From Lachnospiraceae bacterium (lineage in GTDB: Bacteria; Bacillota; Clostridia; Lachnospirales; Lachnospiraceae): a stretch of 64,000 bases of DNA. The position numbers and the translations under genes are program-made. Shown in pieces: positions 34,811 to 42,003 of the stretch. Location: positions 16,028 to 80,027 of the forward strand of contig JAILKJ010000003.1 in the NCBI GenBank assembly GCA_024693845.1, given 5' to 3'. The stretch's first letter is position 1; the number at the start of each line of letters is the position of its first letter. The notes beneath the pieces were generated by a model. The model was not told where the DNA came from, did not search any database, and saw nothing but the letters and a program-made list of their open reading frames with translations.

Positions 34811-37800
34811 ATGCCGAGAACAAAAAACCACCAGGTCAATTACACAAAGAACGATTTTAAGATGCTGATCGGTCTCGCAAACGATGTCGGCGAAGTGAAA
34901 CTTGGTGATCAGAAAAAGATTGAAGATAAGCTGAGCGGCTATATCCGTGCAAACGAAAACAGCGAGGATCCTTCCAAGGTTAAGAAGGTGGCTGCGGCAA
35001 AAGTACTCCTTCCTTTCCTGAAAAAGGGAGGTACGCTTGAAAAGATCAAAAACTCAATGGCGCAGTCGGTGCCGGAGATCCAGGAAGAATTGGAAGAAAA
35101 ATTCGAGAAAAACCCTCAGGTCGAAGTCATTGACGGTATGGATGTGAATATGCTGATCTATAAGGGTTTTGATGAACTTAAGAGAGTAGACGATATGGAT
35201 GATGATGCAGGGATCCTGCGCGTGGATCAGGCTTTGACCGACTTTTTTGAAGAGCAAAACTTTGCGGAGTACGAGGATGATTCTCCGCTGAAGGATATTG
35301 TGGATTCCGTGAAGACCTGTGTCAATGCATGGCATGCCAATGAACATATTCTGGCCAACGGAGACAGGCAGAGATATTTTTCCGATAATCCGGAAGAAAA
35401 GATGAGAAACATGTGGCGCACCTTCAGTAAGAAAAATGTGCAGCCGCTCATATCAGCCTATGATAACGATCTGGATCTGGAAAAGGTGCAAAGAGACAGA
35501 AAGCAGACCAGAACCGAACTGGTCCGGGTGTCAAAAGAGATCACAAGCCTGCAGAGGCAGTATGATGAACAGATCAAGGCGGAAAGCAAGGCACGCAATG
35601 ATCTTGCGTTATACGAAAATGAATACAGGTCTGTGGAAAGAGAGCTTGAGGATGAAAGCAGAAAGGCCATCAGCGGAGAAGGCATCAGGATGACCATACA
35701 GGAAAGAGAGGCCTATTACAATGCCATGAGAGAGCTTGCGCTTGCTCATAAAGACATTACCGACGGCCTTAACAGCCAGCCTCCCAAACAGGTGAACCTG
35801 TTTAAAGAAGCGCAGGAGGATGCCAGAGCCTATGAGCAGATGAAGCAGGAAGTTGATTCGATCAGGGAGAAGACCGATCCCGATCTTCTGATCGAAAAGC
35901 TGGTGGCAAATGATCTGACAGACAAAGAGGCTGCTCGCACCGCGCTGAAAAAGTTTTATAACGATGCCGTGGCTTCTAAAACAGCGGAAAAGAAGTGGAA
36001 TCAGATCAACGGAACTTTCATCAACTATAAAAACCTCTTCTCTGATGATCCGGATATCATGAACTTTTTGATCAGCAACGATGATACCCTGGTTTCCAGA
36101 GGCTTTCAGAAGCTTCAGAATGAGTATGCTCACAGCGATGATCCGGATAAGAGGAGTCTCTACGATCAGGCCGTCGGTTTAAAATCCAGGATCATTGAAA
36201 ATATGGATGAAAAGCTGGATACCGTATTTAATTATGACGGTAAGACGGATCAGAAGACTTATCTTGCTACTCTGGAGAAGAATCTTTCCGAAAAACCGCT
36301 TCAGATCCGTAAGGATTTCGCCGAGAATAATCGTGTCTTCCGTGCTTACAGAGGCTTCACGAAATCGGATGAGCGGTTGACGGAGAATAAGGAGCTTCTT
36401 GAGGCGGAGATGAAGAAGGGCGATCAGGCAGATCCGAAGCTCATCGAAGAATACTCCAACAATATGACCAAGTTTGCTCAGAAAAAGTCCGAATATGATG
36501 AGCAGCTGCTTTCCTTAGAAATCAAATATGCGGATCAGATCAAGGCGCTGGATGATCTGGCAAACCAAAATGTGTCTTCTGACAGCCTGTTAATGAATTA
36601 TCACGAGAATAAACTGAATCAGGCGAAGAAAAAAGCGGATAAGAGTGCGGCTAAGGCGAAGAAGATCAAGGATGCGGTTGAACTTCTGAATAAATCCGCC
36701 ATCGCCAATGAAAGTAATGAGCTGCAGGATCTGATCCATGTGGTCACCGCGGAGAATCCGGATTATTCCAAGCTTCCGAAAAGCGTTGCTTTCATGGACA
36801 AGGTATTTGAGAAAAAGAAAGAAAGTCTGAATAAAAACAACGAGCGCAAAATGAAAGAACTGCAGGAGCGCAAGGCGCAGCTCTACAATAAAAAAGCTGC
36901 TGCAGATCAGGTGATAAATAACTTAAAGACCGGCGAGCTGTTGGATAAACTGGTAGAAAAGTGCACGCTGCAGAATCGTCTGACGAAACAGGATGAGGTA
37001 CTCACGCAAAAGGAAAAAATGATCCTGGCTGTGGGCGATGGTGCCAAGCAGTACATGAAGCAGCAGTACGATTCCTTTAAGGCAGGCGTAAAGAATTTCC
37101 CTACATACGGAACCGAAAAGGCCTATGAACGGATCTTTGACAAGATCGAATCTTTGCGTCACGATTATTCCAAATGTATGCGTAAGGATTATGCCAGAAA
37201 TCCGAATAAGAACAGTACGGAATACAAGTTGATCAAGGAAAAGCTGGACAGCTTCGGAACCAGAGAAGATTTTTATAAGCTTACCAAGGAAGAGATCGCA
37301 CAAAAGCTGGGTCAGCTCCAGAAGGCCGCTTCCGATTATAAGACAAAGAAGCTGGATGAAACCAGACTGTGGTGGTCAGCCCAGAGAAGATACCGTCTTT
37401 CTTATGCGGACAGGATCGTGGATTTTGCCAAGGGTGAATCTAAGATTTTAACCGGTATTCTCGCACCCGGCAATGATGAACAGGATCTTGCCAGGGTAAA
37501 GGAGTTAAGTACAAAGTTTGAGAATGTTAATCCCAACGGTAAAAAGCTGGTGTTCGATCAAGAAGGTTTCCCGTCTCTGGAGCCCAAAACAAAAGAGGAT
37601 GTTGCCAAAGAGATCTTCGCAATGCAGCCGGATCAGGCGGGCACACTTTCCGATTTCGATGCCATAGACAGATTTATCGAAAAGACCAAAAAGGATATCT
37701 TAAAGAAACTGGATAAATCTTCCGACCAGATCTCGGATCGTGATGTAGCGCATGTTTTGATCGGACTGGATATATTGAATGATGTCAAAAAAGACCTCAG

Positions 37801-38260
37801 AGATCCCAAAGCGCTTCTGCTGGAAGGAAATGAGGAGCACCTTGCAAAAATAAAAGAGGCACTGACTAAGCAGGAACTCAGCAAAAAGGCAGGAGAAATC
37901 CAGGATAACAAATATGATTATGATCTGTATCTGGATTCCGCAGCGAGAATGGATAAACTATTCCTTTCCCACATTACGGATCCCCAGAAGGTTCTGGATC
38001 ACAGAGAAAAAATGGATATCCGTGCGGATCAGAAGTCATTCGCTTTGGGACGCCTGGACAGCAAGCGCCGGATGGCCGAAGACAGTATTCATTTCCAGGT
38101 TAATAAAAACATTAAGTCCCTTAACAAAGATAACCTGAATGACGCAATGGATCAGGCAGGGATCGGTAAGAAGGTTCAGAAGAATAACGCCGAGGGAAAT
38201 CAGGCCGAGGCCCCCAAAGCCAAAAGGAAGCCTGCTAAGAAAACATTCCAGCCCGGCTGA
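34811..38260 (+). CDS. Giant coiled-coil protein D, paralogue of C
   Basis: The protein has 1149 residues and starts MPRTKNHQVNYTKNDF. Coiled-coil stretches cover about 215-290, 560-640 and 680-740. The block at about 803-880 (LDSFGTREDFYKL, KAASDYKTKKL, RLSYADRIVDF) matches protein C, and KKWNQINGTFINYKNLF near 395 matches the earlier shared region. The tail is basic (KAKRKPAKKTFQPG). AAGGAGGG precedes the ATG, and a small GATCC-GAA-GGATC hairpin (34776-34788) lies in the leader. Gene E begins 80 bases later without a clear copy of the shared promoter, so D and E may be co-transcribed. Confidence 0.85.
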   Translation: MPRTKNHQVNYTKNDFKMLIGLANDVGEVKLGDQKKIEDKLSGYIRANENSEDPSKVKKVAAAKVLLPFLKKGGTLEKIKNSMAQSVPEIQEELEEKFEKNPQVEVIDGMDVNMLIYKGFDELKRVDDMDDDAGILRVDQALTDFFEEQNFAEYEDDSPLKDIVDSVKTCVNAWHANEHILANGDRQRYFSDNPEEKMRNMWRTFSKKNVQPLISAYDNDLDLEKVQRDRKQTRTELVRVSKEITSLQRQYDEQIKAESKARNDLALYENEYRSVERELEDESRKAISGEGIRMTIQEREAYYNAMRELALAHKDITDGLNSQPPKQVNLFKEAQEDARAYEQMKQEVDSIREKTDPDLLIEKLVANDLTDKEAARTALKKFYNDAVASKTAEKKWNQINGTFINYKNLFSDDPDIMNFLISNDDTLVSRGFQKLQNEYAHSDDPDKRSLYDQAVGLKSRIIENMDEKLDTVFNYDGKTDQKTYLATLEKNLSEKPLQIRKDFAENNRVFRAYRGFTKSDERLTENKELLEAEMKKGDQADPKLIEEYSNNMTKFAQKKSEYDEQLLSLEIKYADQIKALDDLANQNVSSDSLLMNYHENKLNQAKKKADKSAAKAKKIKDAVELLNKSAIANESNELQDLIHVVTAENPDYSKLPKSVAFMDKVFEKKKESLNKNNERKMKELQERKAQLYNKKAAADQVINNLKTGELLDKLVEKCTLQNRLTKQDEVLTQKEKMILAVGDGAKQYMKQQYDSFKAGVKNFPTYGTEKAYERIFDKIESLRHDYSKCMRKDYARNPNKNSTEYKLIKEKLDSFGTREDFYKLTKEEIAQKLGQLQKAASDYKTKKLDETRLWWSAQRRYRLSYADRIVDFAKGESKILTGILAPGNDEQDLARVKELSTKFENVNPNGKKLVFDQEGFPSLEPKTKEDVAKEIFAMQPDQAGTLSDFDAIDRFIEKTKKDILKKLDKSSDQISDRDVAHVLIGLDILNDVKKDLRDPKALLLEGNEEHLAKIKEALTKQELSKKAGEIQDNKYDYDLYLDSAARMDKLFLSHITDPQKVLDHREKMDIRADQKSFALGRLDSKRRMAEDSIHFQVNKNIKSLNKDNLNDAMDQAGIGKKVQKNNAEGNQAEAPKAKRKPAKKTFQPG

Positions 38261-38340
38261 TAGGGATTGCATGATAAGAACAAGGCAGTGTAAATGGCTG
38301 TCTGTATGAACGGAAACATATCATATAGGAGATCAAGAGG

Positions 38341-41130
38341 ATGAAAGAACAAGAACAAAACGGCGGCAATTTTTTTGAGATAAAGGAAGAAACAATAAAG
38401 GACAAAATGATCCGGGAGGTGCAGACCAGCGCATCACCTGTGCGCGCTCAGGCCGCAAGGTTCTTTCTGGACGGAAGGTATGAGGAGGCCTCCGAGCAGG
38501 ATCGCAGGGAGAAGGTAGGGGAGTATTTGTCCTTAAAAACGGTGGAGATCAGAAACAACCTGAATCTGGATAATGAGGCTTATGAAAAAGTAATCACTGA
38601 TCTGGACAAACCTCAGGTGGAGGATGTGCTGAATTCGCTTCTGGAGAATGTGCAAAGTGGACCGGATATGCTGCTGGCTCTTAATCTGAAAGAGATCGAT
38701 ACAGTTTTATATCCCACTCTGGATGAGAGGATCAATATGTCCTACAATGAGGGCGCCGATGATCTGACCAGGACATTTCGAAATGATCTCATCGAGAGGA
38801 TCGAATCTATTGATGATGATTCTGAAGACATGACCTTTGAAAACCTCTTCCTCAGAAATGATGGCGTTGAGTTTGTGCCGGATGAATATGATGTGGAAGG
38901 CAATAGGCTGGACGGTAAGAAGGAATTCGTCTTTGATGAGGATGCCTATGTGAACGGCCCCATCGAACAGACCTATGAGGAAGCTTATCAGGAGCAGAAG
39001 GATGCTTTTGAAAGAGAACAGATCCTGAATGATATTGATGATGACGATGAGCTGGATGTTGATGTTCCAAACCTGAATGACCTGATCGGAGATTATGAAG
39101 GTCCGACTACTTTCACGCTTTCCAATGATGAGGCTGCGCAGAAGCAGGCGGATATTCAGAACGAAGAACAGGAAGACATTAAGAACGAAGAACAGGTAAA
39201 CATACAGGAAGAAAAGCCGATAGAAGTGGATCCGGAAGTGGAAAGGATACTGGAGGAAGACCGGGCCAAACTGCAAGTAAGCAAACAGAAGTCGGCACTT
39301 ACAAAGCTTATGATCCTCCATACACCGAATGATAAGGAAAGCTTTAACAGTTCACGGATCAATAACAGGATCCTCAATAAGATCGTAAATGAAATGAGCA
39401 GGCTGGATCAGGAAGGAGCCGATCCCAAATACGAAGAGCTGGTAGATAAGGATGATGAAGCACTGAAGGAGCTTGATCCCTGGAAGAACTATTCCCTGGA
39501 GGATCTGGAAAGAGAAGAAAAGCAGGAGGCAGAGCAAAAACAGAAAGAGCAGGAAGAGCAATACAAAGCCTTTGTTGAAGCCAGAGAAAGGGAGAAAGAA
39601 AATGAAGATGTGATAATCAATAAACAGACCGGAAACGCTCAGGTGATGTATACCAATAAGAACCTGAGTGATTCGGCAGAGCGGGAGAATGAGGAGCCCA
39701 AGCAGGAGATTCCCCAAGAAGATCTTGAGATGGAGAATCTCAAGATCGAAGAGGCAGCGAAAGAGGGCAACATCTTCCATCAGGAGGAGAAAAAAGAAGA
39801 AAAGGTTGTAGAAGCTCCCAAGGCGGAAACACCCGAAGAGTTCATCATGAACGGCAATAAGTTCCTTTACTGCGGTAAGAGCCGGCGCGTGGCGGCGTTA
39901 AAGGAGTATCTGGTACAGCGTGCCATGGATCGGTATACGGACTTTTACGGAACCGGTTATGAGAACCGGGAAGAATCCTTCATGAAGTACCTTTCCACCA
40001 ACGAGGTGGCCATGCAGCTCATCGATGATATGGCCAGATCCCTCAACGGACCTCAGTGTATGCAGATCCTGAAGTCCGATAAGATCATGAAGGTGGGCTT
40101 TGATGCTTTTGAGAAGAACCTGGAGGTAAGCGACCGCAAACGTGCGAAAAACGTTTCCAAGTTTTATACCGGCCCCGATGAGATCAGCAATAATCTGAGA
40201 GACAAGGCTAAAAGCCGTTTCTTCGGAAGCATCTTAAATCCCAGCCCCACTGTGGAACGGATGCAGGAGGAGTGCTACAGAAAGTTGGACGAGGCTAAGG
40301 AACGCCCCTTCAAGATCAACCATGACAATATGACCAAAGCAGCAGATCTGATCTTTGCGGAAATGCTTACCCGTAACCAGGCTACCATGGCAGGCGGTTA
40401 CTTCGGGAAAGGCAAAGATGAGCTGATCAGACCCGAGCACAACTGGGATCTGAGCTCCGGTGAATTCAAACTCATCGGCTCTAAAATGGGCAAAAACGAT
40501 CATACCTTAAAGCAGCATAATGAGAAGATGCAGTCCATGCGTGATCGCATGCTGAAGGATAAGATCTTTAAGAAAGTCTTTGAGGAAGAGCGAAAGAGGG
40601 GCGGCACCTCCGCAGATTTCGTAAAGCGTTACAAGGCGGAATGGAAAAGGGAAATGGAATTCTCTGCCGGCAAAGAGCAGGTATGGGTGAAAAACAGAGC
40701 CCTTGACTCTAAGAAGATCTCCCTGTCACAGGATGAAAAAGAATTCTTCCGAAACATGTACAATGACATGTGGAACTTCAACAATAAAGAGGTCCGCAAG
40801 GGCGTGAACGAAGACATGATGAAGGCGCTGAAGAACGTCAACGAAAAGGCGGCGGGAGATGCTCTTACGGTTGAGGATATGAAGCTGCTCAACTATACCA
40901 GTGCCAAGTACTATATGGCCAGGAAAGGTACCTTCATGGAGCCTGTCACCCAGGCCGGTAAGGACAGACTGCAGGCATCGGCTGATATCCACAAGAAAGC
41001 CAACGGCATCATCGATGGCATTGAAGCTAAGCTGGCGAATGATAAGAGCGCTGAATATGACAAGATGATGCAGGAGAACAACCCCGTAACATCCCGGCAG
41101 CAAAAGAAGGTAAGTGCTCCGGCTAAATAA
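38341..41130 (+). CDS. Giant acidic coiled-coil protein E, unknown function
   Basis: The protein has 929 residues. The first half (to about 500) is very acidic and low-complexity, with Asp/Glu runs and EEQ-rich repeats such as NEEQEDIKNEEQ. The second half is basic and better ordered, beginning ETPEEFIMNGNKFLYCGKSRRVAALKEY in pieces near 500. Near residue 853 is KYYMARKG followed by PVTQAGKDRL, which closely matches protein F (VYYDKRKG, PITDKGKARL). TAGGAGATCAAGAGG lies before the ATG. No membrane segment or catalytic motif was seen. The sharp split into acidic and basic halves suggests binding to a charged partner; this is inference. Confidence 0.85.
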   Translation: MKEQEQNGGNFFEIKEETIKDKMIREVQTSASPVRAQAARFFLDGRYEEASEQDRREKVGEYLSLKTVEIRNNLNLDNEAYEKVITDLDKPQVEDVLNSLLENVQSGPDMLLALNLKEIDTVLYPTLDERINMSYNEGADDLTRTFRNDLIERIESIDDDSEDMTFENLFLRNDGVEFVPDEYDVEGNRLDGKKEFVFDEDAYVNGPIEQTYEEAYQEQKDAFEREQILNDIDDDDELDVDVPNLNDLIGDYEGPTTFTLSNDEAAQKQADIQNEEQEDIKNEEQVNIQEEKPIEVDPEVERILEEDRAKLQVSKQKSALTKLMILHTPNDKESFNSSRINNRILNKIVNEMSRLDQEGADPKYEELVDKDDEALKELDPWKNYSLEDLEREEKQEAEQKQKEQEEQYKAFVEAREREKENEDVIINKQTGNAQVMYTNKNLSDSAERENEEPKQEIPQEDLEMENLKIEEAAKEGNIFHQEEKKEEKVVEAPKAETPEEFIMNGNKFLYCGKSRRVAALKEYLVQRAMDRYTDFYGTGYENREESFMKYLSTNEVAMQLIDDMARSLNGPQCMQILKSDKIMKVGFDAFEKNLEVSDRKRAKNVSKFYTGPDEISNNLRDKAKSRFFGSILNPSPTVERMQEECYRKLDEAKERPFKINHDNMTKAADLIFAEMLTRNQATMAGGYFGKGKDELIRPEHNWDLSSGEFKLIGSKMGKNDHTLKQHNEKMQSMRDRMLKDKIFKKVFEEERKRGGTSADFVKRYKAEWKREMEFSAGKEQVWVKNRALDSKKISLSQDEKEFFRNMYNDMWNFNNKEVRKGVNEDMMKALKNVNEKAAGDALTVEDMKLLNYTSAKYYMARKGTFMEPVTQAGKDRLQASADIHKKANGIIDGIEAKLANDKSAEYDKMMQENNPVTSRQQKKVSAPAK

Positions 41131-41150
41131 AGGTTTTTGAATTCCGTCTG

Positions 41151-41852
41151 GTGAAGGGTTATCTGGATCATAAGCTTTTCGAATTTGCCGAACACCCCGC
41201 ACAGCGCGACCCGGATCGCAAGCAGAAGCATGAACAACCCAGAATACAGGCTGTCATGAAAGTATATGATGATATGAAAAAGCAGCTGCTGGAAGAGCCT
41301 GAGCTTTTAAAGCAGGCCATGGCTGATGCAGCCTCTCCAAAAGAAATCTACGGTAAGCTCCGTGAAAGACTCCGCCGGAATATGGATACCGGTGTGGATG
41401 ACGCAAAGAAAGCCGAAGAAGCGGAAGCACGCAGAGAAAAGAGCCTGCTTACTGATGCGGAGGATATCTATATCCTGGGCAAGAAGGATAATGATTATCT
41501 GAAAAAGACCCGCAAGGAGTTAAAGGAGCTCTATGTGCTGGACGGAAAGTTCCGCTCCGAATATGCGGAAAAGCTCTATAAAAAGCTGGACAGAGTGATC
41601 AGATCTGCGGATCAGAATGACGGTATCATTCCGCAGAAGGAGATCAACAGCCTGAAAAACAAAGCCCTGGTATACTACGATAAGAGAAAGGGCGTTTTGA
41701 TGGGACCCATCACCGACAAGGGCAAGGCGAGGCTGAAGATCGTGGAAAACCTTGCGCACAGACTGGATCGGATCTCGATCCAAGCGAATATCCGGGATGC
41801 TGACCGAAATATGCAAAATAATAATCGCAGAGTGCCGGGTAATCATATCTGA
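41151..41852 (+). CDS. Short protein F, probable 5'-truncated member of the giant family
   Basis: The protein has 233 codons from GTG 41151. The start is doubtful because no ribosome site is spaced for it, and the frame is open back to 41127, just after the stop of gene E. The part before the GTG (VFEFRL) aligns with the region before KAVEKYL of protein B, so homology runs upstream of any start codon. It joins the B-type block (KQKHEQPRI near 24) with the E-type C-terminal block (YYDKRKG, GKARL near 174). The likeliest reading is a gene remnant left by deletion between family members, perhaps still translated by reinitiation from gene E. Confidence 0.5.
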   Translation: MKGYLDHKLFEFAEHPAQRDPDRKQKHEQPRIQAVMKVYDDMKKQLLEEPELLKQAMADAASPKEIYGKLRERLRRNMDTGVDDAKKAEEAEARREKSLLTDAEDIYILGKKDNDYLKKTRKELKELYVLDGKFRSEYAEKLYKKLDRVIRSADQNDGIIPQKEINSLKNKALVYYDKRKGVLMGPITDKGKARLKIVENLAHRLDRISIQANIRDADRNMQNNNRRVPGNHI

Positions 41853-41853
41853 T

Positions 41854-41868
41854 CCGTACATTGTACGG
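41854..41868. promoter_or_regulatory. Perfect palindrome after gene F
   Basis: CCGTACA-T-TGTACGG, two bases after the stop codon of F and 50 bases before the leuS -35 box. It is a candidate operator or the base of a small hairpin. Confidence 0.4.
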
Positions 41869-41917
41869 GTATGAGTGAAAGACTGCCCTCGCTGAGCGGA
41901 AGTTGAGACGCGTTTTG

Positions 41918-41946
41918 TTGACATTGATTATAAAAACTTATAGAAT
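41918..41946 (+). promoter_or_regulatory. Sigma-A promoter of leuS
   Basis: TTGACA (41918-41923, perfect), 17 bases, TAGAAT (41941-41946). The -10 box overlaps the left arm of the hairpin at 41944-41979. Confidence 0.75.
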
Positions 41947-41981
41947 AGTAAAGGTGCGAAATTACGCGCCTTTACTATTTT
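41944..41981 (+). terminator. Terminator of the giant-gene cluster, overlapping the leuS promoter
   Basis: AATAGTAAAGG-T-GCG (41944-41958) pairs with CGC-G-CCTTTACTATT (41965-41979), 15 pairs including one T-G, followed by TT-GTATTT. A transcript starting at the leuS +1 (about 41953) lacks most of the left arm and would not terminate. Confidence 0.6.
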
Positions 41982-42003
41982 GTATTTACGGAAGGAAAAA
42001 GTG

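Noticed and set aside
38261-38340. Fifth copy of the ATGCAACC element before gene E
   Set aside because: The nearest match (TTGCATG, then 17 bases, TAAATG) differs in both boxes and spacing, so it was not counted.
26203-41130. Giant proteins as SMC/MukB-like ATPases or phage tape-measure proteins
   Set aside because: No Walker A, signature or Walker B motif in any of them, no membrane segments typical of tape-measure proteins, and no phage structural genes around.
41853-42003. T-box riboswitch before leuS, and likewise before pheST
   Set aside because: No T-box sequence resembling AGGGTGGNACCGCG was found; the leuS leader is about 50 bases and the pheS leader about 30, too short for a T-box.
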